The notes under the pieces: model-generated
Databases searched by the model: none
The model's input: the letters and a program-made list of their open reading frames with translations, nothing else
What the model was told of the DNA's origin: nothing
DNA from: Melitaea cinxia
Taxonomy: Eukaryota > Arthropoda > Insecta > Lepidoptera > Nymphalidae
NCBI RefSeq assembly: GCF_905220565.1
Contig: NC_059396.1
Span: forward strand, 6,173,206 to 6,237,205
Length of the DNA: 64,000 nt
Direction of reading: 5' to 3'
Position numbers and translations under genes: made by a program
Shown: positions 39,101 to 49,390 of the stretch, piece by piece
Layout: every line of letters begins with the position of its first letter
Position numbering within the stretch: position 1 is the first letter of the stretch

Positions 39101-42100
39101 ATGTGTGGGTAACACAAAAATAAAATCGTACAAATCTACTCTTTTTCACTTAATACGACATTAGTTATATCTTAAAATAATTGTGTTTGCTCGCAAACGA
39201 AAAAAAAAAACCGACTTCAATTACATCAACAAGTAATACAACGTAGATCGACGAAAAAATAGTCAAGCAACTACGCGTTATCAAAGATTACTCAAAAAGT
39301 AGTGATCAGATCTCGATAAAATTTATATGTAACCACATGATAAACATCAGCTCGTTTAAATTAAAAATTATCAAAATCGGTACACCCAGTTAAAAGTTAT
39401 TGCGGATTTTCGAGAGTTTCTCTCGATTTCTCTAGGATCCCATCATCAGATCCTGGTTTCCTTATCATGGTACCAAACTAGGGATATCCCCTTTCCAACA
39501 AAAAAAGAATTAGCAAAATCGGTACATCCAGTAGAAAGTTATGCGGTATAATACAACGTAGGTCGACGAAAAAAGCGTCAAGTAAAAACGCATTATTAGA
39601 TATAACTCGAAAAGTAGTTGTAAGATCTCAAATAAATTTAAATGGGACCAATTGGTACACACCACCTTTCGATTAAAACAAAATTTGTCGAAATCGGTCT
39701 ACCCGGTCAAAAGTTCTGATGTAACATACATAAAAAAAAAAAAAAAAATACAGTCGAATTGAGAACCTCCTCCTTTTTTGGAAGTCGGTTAAAAAAAGAA
39801 TAAGTAAGTGAGAATAAAAAAAATTGTTTAAAAAATGGCCTTGTTCCTAAAGCAACAATAAAAATATAGATAAACCCATAAACTTTTTTTGCATAATCAT
39901 TATTGCGTGTCACTACCCAATTTAAATGTAATGCGATTCTGATAGATCTCTCTCAAAAGTTACCTTATTATCAATATCCTAGACGTTTATGTCTCTTTTC
40001 TTAAGACACGTCTGTATACAATAAACTCAGAATTTTAAACAAGTTATCATAAATATATTTTGAATAATTTTTTGTAGTCTAAGTAGTAGTCGTCTGTTTT
40101 GTGTATGTTTTAAGCATCACGATATTCATTACGATTCTGTTACTTTTTAATTTTGCTCTGAAGTAACCACTTTTATAATTAAAATAGTCAATTCTAAAGA
40201 CGAAAGAATATTTAAATTAGATATAATCACTTTTCTACCTGTTAAAACTGAATTATTCAAATATTAAAAGTTAAACAAAAAATTTCATATAACTTTCGTT
40301 TATTAAATATGTTTATTTTACTAGAATTTGCGTCTGAATAAATTAAGATAGGTTCGGTAATATTATATAATTTAACGTCTAAGAATAAATTTGCATGCCA
40401 ACGTTAATAAAATAAATGTTTATTTTCCGAGCCTGTCATTAATTTATTTTGAAACAAATATCAATTTTAATAATACAGCTATTTTACATTTAATTATTTA
40501 AATCTATCCATAATTTTCATGAATCATGATAAACTACTCATATATTTTTGGGAATTCGTCCTTGTACTCGTATTTATCTGTTGCAATATGTTAAAGGCAG
40601 ACCTAGACAAATTATTTGAAAAATCATCATATACCTATATTAATACGCTAAGGTTTAAGATGTTTGCCTCTTTAGAAAAAAAACCTCACAATTACTCCAC
40701 CTAAATTATATATCATTTTTTAAATAATTGCTTGCTCTACCGGCATCTACAAATAAAAAAGTTATTATTGCTTTTGATTTTGTAAATTAATTAATTATTA
40801 AAATTATATATATGACGGCTTTAATTTTGAAATAACGTCAACATGATTGACGGTCGGTAAATTTTTTGTTCAATTTCAAATCAACTCACGTATAAATACT
40901 TTTTTGTAATTTTGTTAAGTGATAATTAATAATATAAATTCATTTAGTGCGAATTATTCGCATGAATATTGCTAGTTAATATTAATTAAAACGTGCTACA
41001 AATAAACGGACCCATTAATCACGTTACGTACCGAAATCATCAATTGATTCGAAACTGTGTGATGTCCATGCTAAATATAACAATTTCCTACTTGATTTTT
41101 TTATTATTAACAGAAATTTAAAATATTGACTATTGTTATTGATACTTAGCACATGATTTAATCACTTTTTATTAGACATGAGATAAGACTTCTATTTGGG
41201 GTGTTTAGAAGCAGAGACACTAACGTCTAAGGTATTTCTTTTTAAATCGAATATTACTATTTCGATAATCTATACATATAATAAAATGGTAGGAAAGTCA
41301 AAACTGTACATTGAATATTTTTTTAAAGAATACTTGGGGTGTGATCTACAATCGATACCGAAACCAAAAATATAGTTTTTAGAATTTTTGTCTGTTTGTC
41401 TGTTTGTCCGTATGTATGTCCGGGATAAACTCAAAAAGTTCTGCATGGATTTACTTGAAATTTGGCACGAATATTATTAAGAAGTCGGGTCAACATATAG
41501 ACTGCATATTATCACGCTATCACCTACGGGGAACGAGCAGTTAACCTTTATTTCTTCAATGCACTCTGTAACAACGTGTAATCTAACGACGCATATTTGA
41601 ATGTTGTTGTTATTACGTTAATAACCATGCTGTAAGCTAGCTTTACACTATAAATAAAGACATTCTGTAGTATATTTAATAAAAGCATTGCACCCGTGCG
41701 AAGACGGGGGGGGGTCGCTAGTAATTTATAAGAATCGTATCAAAGCTTTGAATTACATAAGAAGATTGTATTTTCATATTTTTATGAGAAGAAATAGATT
41801 GATCTAGAAGTGTGATCTAGACCAATTTGTTTGTATTGTCGTAATCAGTCCATAATGTAGGTGCTACGGCCAAACTGCGACCGAATATAACATTATTGCA
41901 TGAAAAATGGCATTTAGTAACACCATTAATCATACCATTGAGAATCTGTGTAAATAATCGTTGAATCCTAATATAATCAACAGCGCTTCATACGATTTTT
42001 AATGCTATATTTACATATTAAGTGATATTCATAGCGTGATCAGAACATTTGTACTTTAATTTTATCTGTTTATTTGTAAAAGTAAAATAACAGTTCATAT

Positions 42101-45100
42101 ATATCATTTGAACCAGTTACAACCACTACAAAAGTCGCCTTAATCTCTGAGACGAATACCCCGACTTTATCATCTGACGACATTTGACTTTACGTTCAAA
42201 CAGGCCTCTTAGCCACGTATGCACAGTGAAATTAAATAAACATATACAATCTACATAAAAAAATCGCTTTTGGTTACACTATGTATAAGTAACACTCCTA
42301 GACCTCCATTTATAAAGATGAAAGAAATTTAATAAACTTTTGAAATCTATCAATAAAAGAATAATACTTACGCAATGTGACAATATAATATTGTAAGAAA
42401 TACAGTCAATATAACTTCGCTAGACGGAAAAACAAATAGATGACCAGCGCGCAGACGCATGCGCTTTAATTTACGGCACGTAATCCACTTCGTTTTCATC
42501 TTCTCGAATCAATTATTATAAATGTGTATCCAAAAAACATGCTAGTTAAGTCAAGTAAAATTATCTTTGCAAATCGGTCTTGATGATTAACTCAATTATA
42601 AGGATTAATATGCCATGCTTAATAATAATGCTCAGACATCACTCAAAGACAGAAGACTACCAGAGGTAGATGTTGTGGACGTTTGTTACTTTATCATAAA
42701 CTTTTATCTGTTGTACTCCATTAAACGTCGACTAGCTTTATCGACAACCGTTGAAACAGGCCCTAAATACCAGTAACAACCCCATAAAGTTTATGTTAGG
42801 CGATGCCTAAGAAGTCGGTACCGGTAAAATAGTATAATTACCCGTTTCAATATATACATATAAATAAAATTGAAGTGTCTGTCTGTGATTTCAAAATTAC
42901 TTTTTTAAGTGCATACAGCTATTTACACGATACTAAAACATAAACAAACGATTTTCAAATTTTTGTCTGTCTCACTTTCTGTTTGTCCGGGCTAATTTCC
43001 GTAACGACTAAACCGATTTTTACAGAACTTTCACTGGAAGATAGAGGAGGTTGTGAAGCTATATATACATCTGGGAGGGCAATTTCGATCACGTTCGGTA
43101 AATGCTTGATCACCGGACAGTTCTCGAGATCGTAGAAAGCGGGCTGGTTGTGCCTGTAGCACAAGACCTTTTCCTCAGCGTATAGGCTGATTGGACTGCT
43201 GTGCGAGATGATCAAGCTACTCGAAAAGATTATTGCAGTACGTTTTATTCGGCACCTCAGAGACTCGGGGCCAGACCTCTCGCTTTAAGCTGCGTCGTGC
43301 GAGGCATGGCCCTTTACGGTGCCTATTAAATAAGGATCCTCCTGAGGAGACTGCAGAGGGGCATAGGTGATTGACCCTATACGTGATGGCATGCACGATG
43401 TCATGTACGGTGGCCACACTTTTAGTAAATGACTCGTCTTAAAACTGCAGGCGCAGATAGATGCTCGCAGAAGTGTACCGGTACCTGTCGAGCTTCCGAA
43501 CTCGAAGTCAAATCCCGAGTGTGAACCACATACATAGGATAAGAGCTCAGGCTCGGCGAGCTTATCGATTGCTGGACGGAAGACCTAGTGTCTCCAGCGG
43601 AAGGCTCAGTCACGGTGGACGCTATACGTCTCCACCTCAATCGCTAAATGAAACGCGGTTGCACGCGGTGCTGATCTTGATGTTGATATAGGTACCTTCC
43701 GGACATGGCTGCTTCGTTAAGTACCTGCATCAAATCGCTAGGAGGTAGGCTAACGCTGATTGCCACGCGTTTGGCGCTCCGATTGATACGGCGCGTCACA
43801 CTCTAGAAGAATGCGCCGCTTGAGGACCCCAGTGCCAGCCTCAGGTGGCCATCGTAGGCGGAAACCTCTCACTGCCTAGCGTCGTCCACTACATATTTGG
43901 CTGCGAGAAGTGCTGGTCAGTCGTGGCCTCCTTCTGCGAGTAGTTCATATTTGTAAAGAGGCCGCAGAGCGGCAGCGCGACTCTGACATCCATGCTGACC
44001 CACTCCGCAAGAGCTGATCAGGCGAAAGGAGACGCTGAAATAAACTGCTTTACCCTCCGCAATAGAGTGAGGGCAGGGTACAATCCCCCTCAATCGCCAC
44101 CGTCGGGGTAATAGAGCACTCACGGATACCGTAGAACCTTACCGTTTAAGAGAAGTCGTTGGCATCACGGTTGCTTGCGTTAGTGACCCCGTGCCCACAC
44201 CGTCAACGACGACGGGGTCAATGCGCAAAAGCATTTCCCAGCGTCAAAAAAGGCTACTTTATATCCCGGAATTTCTATCGCGAAATCGAATTTACGCGGG
44301 AAAAGCCGCGCTTACCGCGTGCTGCCCAGATAGATATGATATAACCAAACATTTTTCTATTAAATACGACAATTTATGAGCGCAACAACAACTAAAATCC
44401 CGAAAAGTTTATATTATAAAGACATATGTAAAATAAAATATATCAATAGTAAAAAACAAATAAAACTAAAATACTACATTCTTCACACTAAAAGAAAATA
44501 CTGTGTATTGTCAAGTCTTTAAAATTATTATTTTTTATTTTTATGATAAATTAAAAACGTTTTAATTGTTTATCTATATGTCTCTAGAACGGCTTAAATA
44601 AGATAAAGGAGGTCACATGGCAATATATACTTTTATTCCACGATTCGCACGCGATCAGGATCACGTGTTAAAAGAATAATAATTATCCAGATGGAATCTT
44701 TCACGCGAACGAAGTCGCGGGTACAACTAGTTCTTGTAATATAATTATTATGTATAAACATCGTAAGTTATAAATAAATTATCTGTAGTTTAAAATGAAG
44801 CTGACAGACAAAGAGAAGGTAATCGATACATAAGTACATAAATAACTTGTACAATGTTGACAAATTTTAATATCAACGGTCATGCAATTATAACAATTGT
44901 AATATAATTAATATATTCATGTATTTTTATTATAGTTGTTAAGTGTGCATATATTAAGCAAAGTGACCCCTAATATAAGTATTAAAGAACAAAAACATAT
45001 TTGATAATAATTAAAATCTTTAGCGGTCTCTATATATATATATAAAACATTTTTGTCGAGATGTTTCCCGCTTCTATAAATAACATATTCTTGACCTTAT

Positions 45101-45641
45101 AAGAAAAAGAAACAGCTAAGCTGTGAATTCTCTGAAAATCACGTACAGAACTAGAGCATTCTTTAACGTAGATTTAATTTTTTACTAATCTCGCACCTCA
45201 TTTAGATTATTAAAATAACGAAACCCTGTTTAAAAGGCAACTCACATCATGATTTAATATAGACTGTGCTTCCTTTACTTTAATTAGAACCATTATATGA
45301 CAATAATAAATTAACTCGTTAACATAAATAATAAACATTTGGCAAGTGCTAGTTAATAGGTTCACTTATACTTTTCAAATTAAAATGCTATTTAGTTAAT
45401 TACCGTAATGTTTTTTCTAATCTAACAGTTAACGACGCTATTTTTGATGCTGCCCTTTGGTACTCCACATTTAACCGACTTATATCCGTCATTGATTAAA
45501 TAAATTTATTATATAAAATAAATAAAAGTTCTCGTTGAAATAATTTAAAAGTGCAAAATAATTTTATCTTATTCTTGTTTTCAGACAGTTGAGGAGCTCT
45601 ACGCTTTGGCTGACAAAATTATTGGAACAAAACGTCTATAA
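18167..45641 (+). CDS. Uncharacterised charged protein, 258 aa, six exons over 27 kb
   Basis: Exons 18167-18232, 24566-24675, 36395-36545, 37033-37224, 37333-37533 and 45585-45641 join in phase with GT-AG splice sites to one frame ending in TAA. I do not recognise the family. The N-terminus is hydrophilic (MGEMKKSEHPQGEDKDKR, then an E/G-rich stretch). It is followed by a basic-aromatic segment (MKRFQLPNLPRWWQAKIIQY) and FTHPHVRARLEKHMG. Residues about 75-180 are charged and helix-prone (YMTELEERIRAVNEENLNKR, LDEMERLKRLILVGK). PPELYHHPVFVFWRMVNNE lies near residue 125. The tail is acidic (EEPEAETASEEGEQLTPEQL) and ends LYALADKIIGTKRL. No signal peptide or membrane segment is visible. The exon 1 to exon 2 join rests on phase (0/0) and good splice sites, without homology support; the later exons are clearer. 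The 6.3, 11.7 and 8.1 kb introns are filled with mobile elements. Confidence 0.7.
18408..18719. repeat. Foldback inverted repeat
   Basis: A perfect 20 bp arm CGTAGTCGACTGTTTTCTCC at 18408-18427 is inverted at 18700-18719. A second matching pair (ATGCCCCTATGTTTTGA at 18487-18503 and its inverse at 18624-18640) is nested inside. The sequence between the arms is AT-rich. Confidence 0.7.
18832..20112 (-). mobile_element. mariner transposon (1281 bp) with intact ends
   Basis: Inverted repeats of about 30 bp (core GGCGGGGTGAAAAGTTTCCG) lie at 18832-18861 and 20083-20112, with TA outside each end. Length, ends and target duplication are those of a mariner. The transposase on the - strand is broken (see next entry). 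Confidence 0.9.
18898..19933 (-). pseudogene. Decayed mariner transposase
   Basis: The ATG at 19933 (reading leftwards) opens MVKSEKRAVMKYFYLKGLTP and the frame can be followed to a TAA at 18898, the usual size of about 345 codons. The helix-turn-helix region reads RILKVSEIADAARIS, with WLPRLLTVDQK after it. The second and third catalytic aspartates are present in FHHDDAPAH and YSPDLAPSD, 34 residues apart (D34D). The first one, normally in VDETW, is lost in a small deletion near 19470. In-frame TAG codons at 19802, 19418 and 19084 and a one-base frameshift near 19300 add to the damage. It is not functional. Confidence 0.85.
20735..22460 (+). pseudogene. LINE reverse-transcriptase ORF, C-terminal fragment, split by a hAT
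   Basis: The left piece ends at the hAT: RFVFGLRK, a stop, then NHISELRKK. The right piece continues in register from 22219: LKWHPIPYFG, LLYSILFNPVVPAYLKRRFK, FLSDSNERSFRSEES, SFTVQACRLRNSI. This order is the C-terminal region of jockey/CR1-like non-LTR retrotransposon polyproteins. A stop codon and a one-base shift at the junction show decay. Confidence 0.65.
20816..22218 (-). mobile_element. hAT transposon remnant (1403 bp) with 8 bp duplication
   Basis: The flanking octamers are AGTGGCCC (20808-20815) and AGTGGCAC (22219-22226), one mismatch. The ends are CACTAGCGTAGCATT on the left and, inverted, CAGGGCGTAACTACT on the right. On the - strand the decayed reading frame near 21000-21180 contains LKLIKNYLRISMEQEQL, like the C-terminal dimerisation region of hAT transposases. 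Many stops are present. Removing it restores the LINE frame. Confidence 0.75.
22478..23050 (+). mobile_element. AACCGACTTC repeat, full copy joined to an inverted partial copy
   Basis: The left end is AACCGACTTCCAAAAAAGGA. The block runs to 'GTAATTGAAGTCGGC' at about 22925 and then turns round into an inverted partial copy ending 'TCCTTTTTTGGAAGTCGGTT' at 23050. The composite therefore has matching inverted ends. No coding capacity is seen. Confidence 0.7.
24566..24675 (+). other. Exon 2 of the uncharacterised gene
   Basis: It is a short isolated exon, easily missed. The acceptor follows TATTTAAAG and the donor is GC|GTAAGT. It starts in phase 0 and ends with two bases of a codon that the 36395 exon completes (GC+C, alanine). 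The peptide begins VEGEDETGEGEV and continues RWWQAKIIQY. Confidence 0.65.
25819..26160 (-). CDS. Orphan exon-like reading frame (about 113 aa)
   Basis: An open frame on the - strand is GC-richer than its surroundings and closes with a strong donor (CGACA|GTGAGT). The donor sits exactly one codon before the in-frame TGA, as expected of a real exon. A possible acceptor (ATTAAAACAG) lies at its upstream edge; otherwise the first in-frame ATG is at 26054. The peptide begins KRHLSDDFVLGDAVIKIG and contains PVDLRRPRSASSSMVVQNVP, FATYVTACCFTRSLRCNDCC and RHYRRQEATLTPYTPH. The cysteine clusters could be palmitoylation or metal sites. I do not recognise a family and found no partner exons. It lies inside intron 2 of gene 3 on the opposite strand. 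Confidence 0.4.
26171..26852. repeat. 78 bp direct repeat flanking an AACCGACTTC element
   Basis: The block starting AAAATGAGCACGTGCAGCAC occurs at 26171-26248 and again at 26777-26852, both ending 'CTACTCACTATATTTTT'. The mobile element lies exactly between them, plus a small hairpin of 'GCAAATACAATTATTATTTT' and its inverse at about 26688-26767. Confidence 0.7.
26249..26695 (+). mobile_element. AACCGACTTC repeat copy
   Basis: It starts AACCGACTTCCAAAAAAGGA, contains 'TTACTTCAGAACTTTTGACT' and 'CTTGACTATTTTTTCGTC', and ends 'AATTAAAGTCGGTTTTTTTT'. Confidence 0.7.
27235..27750. repeat. Intron repeat with an inverted and a direct partner
   Basis: Positions 27235-27430 resemble the inverse of 37745-37950 (shared 'GAAGGAGTGCAT' against 'GCACTCCTTC', and 'ACCATGTATTTGACAC' inverted). 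Positions 27555-27750 resemble 40648-40850 directly (shared 'AAAACCTCACAATTACT', 'AAATTATATATCATTTT', 'GACGGCTTTAATTTTGAAAT'). Confidence 0.6.
29155..29262 (+). mobile_element. Diverged SINE fragment
   Basis: 'GCGTAGTGGCCTTAGTGACT' and 'CACACATATCAAATGTTTGT' resemble the tRNA-derived head and following body of SINEs such as 4120-4212. It is heavily mutated. Confidence 0.4.
29855..30020 (+). mobile_element. SINE body fragment
   Basis: 'GAGTCTCCCCAACGTATCTC', 'GGAGAACACGTAATG' and 'GGTCTCGGTTGTC' match the body of the fuller SINE at 63160-63430 (GGGTCTCTCCACCGTGCCTC, GGAGAGCACGTAAAG). Confidence 0.6.
30445..30785 (-). repeat. Interspersed repeat family A copy
   Basis: It runs from a (CATCAC)n start through 'GACATAGGCCTCTACAAGTT' and 'GACACCGAAGACGCTGCTGC' to 'CACGGGGAGAGAGGGGC', as at 14155-14477. 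Confidence 0.7.
31222..31530 (-). mobile_element. Helitron-type 3' end, - strand
   Basis: The + strand reads A then CTAGCAGTACCCTGCGCGCG, the inverse of a Helitron terminus with hairpin. The other end is not clear; the limit at 31530 is approximate. Confidence 0.4.
32855..33930. mobile_element. Possible TIR element (1076 bp)
   Basis: AGGGGACTGTCCACTTTG at 32855 faces its near-perfect inverse CAAAATGGACAGTCCCCT ending at 33930 (17 of 18). No target duplication, TTAA or TA flank is visible, and the interior has no reading frame I recognise. Confidence 0.4.
34424..34858 (+). mobile_element. AACCGACTTC repeat copy
   Basis: It starts AACCGACTTCAAAAAAGGAG and ends 'GAAGTCGGTTTTTTTCGTTT'. It includes the internal section 'AACCAGGATCTGATGATGAG' also found at 39177-39793 and 50138-50525. 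Confidence 0.7.
37745..37950. repeat. Inverted partner of 27235-27430
   Basis: 'TGTCAAATACATGGTAGTGT' and 'GCACTCCTTCTCCATATAAA' are the inverse of motifs in 27235-27430. It lies in the last intron of gene 3. Confidence 0.55.
39177..39793 (-). mobile_element. AACCGACTTC repeat, longest copy (about 615 bp)
   Basis: On the - strand it runs from AACCGACTTCCAAAAAAGGA at about 39790 through 'GAACTTTTGACCGGGTAGAC' and 'AACCAGGATCTGATGATGGG' to 'AATTGAAGTCGGTTTTTTTT' at about 39200, followed by the 'GCAAACACAATTATTT' tail seen in other copies. Confidence 0.75.
40648..40850 (+). repeat. Direct partner of 27555-27750
   Basis: The aligned motifs are 'AAAACCTCACAATTACTCC', 'TATATATCATTTTTTAAATA' and 'GACGGCTTTAATTTTGAAAT', in the same order and spacing. 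Confidence 0.55.
41269..41721 (+). mobile_element. Non-autonomous Helitron (453 bp), complete
   Basis: The 5' end is TCTATACATATAATAAAATG after A. The 3' end has 'GCACCCGTGCGAAGACGGG', then 'GTCGCTAG' followed by T. The body includes the '(GTCTGTTT)n GTCCG' stretch and 'TGCATGGATTTACTTGAAAT' common in insect Helitrons. No coding potential. Confidence 0.7.
42847..44730 (+). mobile_element. Helitron carrying a LINE fragment (about 1.9 kb)
   Basis: The left part ('ATAAATAAAATTGAAGTGTC', 'TTTGTCCGGGCTAATTTCC', 'GAACTTTCACTGGAAGATAG') matches the Helitron start at 55860. The right end is a hairpin, 'CACGCGAACGAAGTCGCGGG', then TACAACTAG and T. An R1-like LINE piece fills about 43060-44150. The 5' boundary is approximate because the expected A before TC is missing. 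Confidence 0.5.
43060..44150 (+). pseudogene. R1-like LINE ORF2 fragment with frameshifts
   Basis: The frame at 43208-43290 reads MIKLLEKIIAVRFIRHLRDS then GPDLS, a reverse-transcriptase motif. Near 43780-43935 the frames read RLIRRVT, LEEC and VHYIFGCEKC with WSVVASFCE, resembling the R1-clade C-terminus (…DTAEHTLEECPAW… GDLSLPSVV… SWSAVASFCE). Stops and shifts break it throughout. The segment is clearly GC-richer than its surroundings. Confidence 0.6.
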
Positions 45642-45942
45642 AATTATGTAATGTAAGAAAAACTTTGTTTCTCAAGCTTCGTGTATTTATTTTATGTATA
45701 ATTATTTTATTTTTTAATTTTGACTCGTATTGCTTTTACGTAGTATCACTATTAAGTAATTTGTTAAGTAAAAGAAATAGAAAACATTTTGATAATGATT
45801 TTAAGAAACAATGTACTTTTTGTAATAAATCTGTTATCTAACGTAAGTTTTTTTCTTTCTTTTTCCTTTTTTCCTATAGTGTTATTACTATTATTGTACT
45901 TTACTGTAAATTAAGGAGTAGAGCTTGGTTAAATTTCTACTT

Positions 45943-45948
45943 AATAAA
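45943..45948 (+). promoter_or_regulatory. Poly(A) signal AATAAA of gene 3
   Basis: It lies about 300 bp after the TAA at 45639-45641 and is followed at once by AAATAAAT-rich sequence. Only about 470 bp separate it from the stop codon of the opposing uricase gene. Confidence 0.45.
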
Positions 45949-46422
45949 GAAATAAATAATATAACAATTTTTAATACTTATTCACTTTATTAATATAGTA
46001 TTTAATATCGTAATTGTACTAAAAACATGATTTCAGCATGTCATCATTGTAAAAATATTTTATTTCTACTGTCTAAAAGCACATCGCTGAGATTTCATCT
46101 TGACTAGATTTTTATAGCCTCATGTGCTTCTTAGTTAAGTTGACAAGAAACAATTTTAAAACTTTATGAGAGTACTAAAAAAAATATATATATATAAAAA
46201 CTTATTTCATTACACAAAGTTTACATGTATGACCTCTAGTATAAGGAATTGTTAAATTGTTTAATTGAGAATAATATTAACGTCAACAATATTCAACAGA
46301 AACACAAAAGAAAATTAATTGCTGGACAATCAAAATCCGCAACAAGTTGTAGTATATTCTATGATAATATTTCTATCTTAGTCCTGAGGCAGACTGATAT
46401 TGGCAGTCTAGTGCACTCAAGG

Positions 46423-49390
46423 TCACAAGTGACTTTTAGGACGTCTGCGAAGCTGCGCGTAGATGAGACCCGCCGGTTTGTCGATGGGCTGGTAAATGTA
46501 ATGCCGAGGGTCGCCTTTCGTGACGTTCGCGGGGAATTTGGAAACGTCGATATTTAGATAATGTTTGTTCGGCATTGTCATTTTAATCCAAGTGATCTGT
46601 AATAAGGAAAGAAATTAAATTAATTTTTATATATGACTGTATGAAGTAATTAATAAGAACGCTAATGATAAATTGTATGACATTAAGAACGCGTATTCTT
46701 AATCTAATATTGTACAAAAATATTTATGACGATTACTTTAAAGAAGTTACAGATAAACTTTGACACGACGAGAGACCTAGAGCCGCTCCTCACGTGACTG
46801 ATAACTAGGAACGGTGTGGCCTCGTATCACGATCGCTAACAACTATATACAGAATTTATGAAAAGTAATCCTACTGCTGAGCAACTTACATATATTTATG
46901 TGATTAAAAGCCTAGAAATTAAAAATTTGTAGCCTACACAAAACTTAAATTTAAGGAAACATAGTATTTTAAAAATTAAATATGACACGTGAAATCGTTA
47001 AATTAATTAATAATTTAGTAGTTCTCTCAAAAATCACACAGAGCTGAACAACAATCACCGAGATAACCTCAGCACATAATCAAGTACATAAACACTTATA
47101 TCGCATATTATTGTAGACTTGTTTAAACACAGATCTGTCTATAAACGTCTTCGTATGTAAGAAAAATAACCTATTTTCTATTTCTTTTACATTTTAATAT
47201 CAAACAATTGTCTATTACATATTTGCAGGGAAAATATGCAAGTATATTAAATATGTATCTTGACGTAACTTGATACACTAGCGTTTTAAGATTTATTTTC
47301 TTCCTTCAAATCAGAATCAATTATTTTTTTAAGTATGCTTAAATAGCAATTAAAAGTTTTTATAAAAAAATTAATAGATAAAGCTTATTATTCGGTGCAG
47401 GATTACATAGTTGATAAAGATGTGTGGACTTAGTGACGCTGTATTTCATTCAAGATGTTACTAATTTTGGACTAAAACACAGTTTATATATTGTTATTAT
47501 CAAAAGAGTAACTGCGGAGTTTCTTGCCGATTCTCCTCTGCATAATCTACATTCCGAATCGGTCGTAGCTTTACTTGTACAAAAATCTAATATATAAAAT
47601 TCTCGTGTCACAGTTTTCGTTGCCATACTCCTCCGAAACGGCTTGACCGATTTTGATGAAATTTTTTGTGCTTATCCGGTATCTATGAGAATCGGCCAAC
47701 ATCTATTTTTCATCCCCCTAAATGTTAGGGTTAGTCCACCCCTAAATTTTATTTTTTTATTTTTTAGATAAAATTTTTAATTTCTATTTTTTTATGATAC
47801 AACATTAAAAAATACATACAACCCTAAATTTTCAACCCTCTACCATCAACCCCTATTTTTAAATAGCGTTTAGTGGCAAGACAACGTTTGCCGAGTCAGC
47901 TAGTAATAATTTATTTTTAAAAGTTTAATTTGTAAAATGACAATTCGAAAGTGCTCTTGGGCCTATTTAAATAAAGCTGTCTGTGATTTTTATTTTGAGC
48001 ACTTTTCAAACATCATTTTACAATAATAAGCTAATAAATTTTCTTTTTAAATTATTTTTCTCAACTGTTTTTAAATATTTTTGTACCATTCGTGTAAAAT
48101 ATGGTAGGTACATACCTAATATATTTTTTATCCTTTGCGACAAAAATATGGAACTTACCTCGGAAACTTTTTCTAGGACGGTTTTCTCAGCTTGGTAAAG
48201 TGTGTGTTGTACTGATGGTGAATAAACCCCCGTATCAGGTGGTCCAGCAAACTTTTCCAATATAGCATCTTTCACGGTCAACCAAGCATTGTCAAAATCT
48301 GCTGATTTCATATTATCGTAGGTCCATTCTGCTTCCACTATCGTACTATAAAATAAGAAAAGGTAGAAGAAGATTATATAGCTACATAGTTTAACATTAG
48401 AGCTATATTTTGTAAATGATTTTAAGAATTTATCATTCAAATTTTTGCCTTATGTTTTCCTAAAACGAAGAGAAATAGCAAAGAGATTTTTTAAATACCT
48501 GAATATTCTTTCTGGAGCATCTGTTAGCGTGGTATACTCGTCTTGTACGAAGTCAACGAAAGAGGACTGTGTCGTCTTTAAAACACGTAAATCTCTCAAA
48601 CCTGATTTTACAATGACAGCCTCTGCAGAAAGCATAAACATAAATATATAATACAGTAAAACTGCTGTTATTGTAAAGACCAAAATTATCTAATTGTTCT
48701 CAAAATAATTTAAAAGAACTTACCGTGTCGTGCTTGGGAAACTTCACACCATCGTGTCGCTGTCGGCGCAAAAACGAAAGCATGATTGTGTGGTATACCC
48801 GCTTGCAGTCTTTCCCAGGGATATTCAATAATGTGGCACTTTGCTTCTACGATTTGCCGATATGTATATAAGAAATGATTCACAACAACTGCACCAAACT
48901 CTTCAGGAGTCTTAATTCCATGCTTCTTAGCAAGCAAGTAAACGGTGTTCTTCTGTGAGTCAGTGGCGACAACTTCCTTATTATCGCCAGCAATGTATGC
49001 AGATTCACTTACAAGTTTTAATTCTGTGGACACTTCAAATTCTCGGATTACATGATAATTTCCGTCACGATGCACATGCAAGAGCTTAACGGAACTTTTT
49101 CCATAACCGTGATCGCTTAATTCAAACCGGCCCCCTGTGTCCTCAGCGGCCGTAGTGGCGGATCTGGGGCCCGTCAAGGAATACGGACCACCTTCGCCTG
49201 CGCTTGTGTTTGAGGGTTTCGCGTAAATTCTGAAATATTAAAATTAAGAAAGAAATATTATTAGATGATTTTTTCACACGTCTTCGCTTTAAATTTTATA
49301 TCACATATTATCATATATTTTTATGGTAGTAATAAATTATATTTTTTTAAATGTAAAAGCATAATACCTGTTCGTGCTAGTCCACGGCAT
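46423..49390 (-). CDS. Uro: Urate oxidase (uricase), 337 aa, five exons
   Basis: Uricase oxidises urate to 5-hydroxyisourate and H2O2 in peroxisomes. Exons on the - strand, in reading order: 49390-49368, 49229-48724, 48622-48499, 48345-48159 and 46596-46423, all in phase and ending in TGA. Expected catalytic residues are present: Lys in HGYGKSS (about residue 52), Thr in ATDSQKN (about 97), Gln in SVQHTLYQ, and His in MPNKHYLNID. The family signature LRVLKTTQSSF…DF…Y…L…R is intact in exon 3. The C-terminus is RPKSHL, with SHL fitting the peroxisomal PTS1 rule [SAC][KRH][LM]. Length matches insect uricases (about 350 aa). The start is the first ATG, giving MPWTSTN. The last intron (1.56 kb) holds a complete Helitron. 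It is tail-to-tail with gene 3. Confidence 0.93.
47586..47903 (+). mobile_element. Non-autonomous Helitron (318 bp), complete
   Basis: It starts TCTAATATATAAAATTCTCG after A, then GTGTCACAGTTTTCG. It ends 'CAACGTTTGCCGAGTCAGC', then TAG and T. It lies in the last intron of the uricase gene. It is the intact reference for the copies at 3446-3644 and 18333/24209. Confidence 0.75.
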
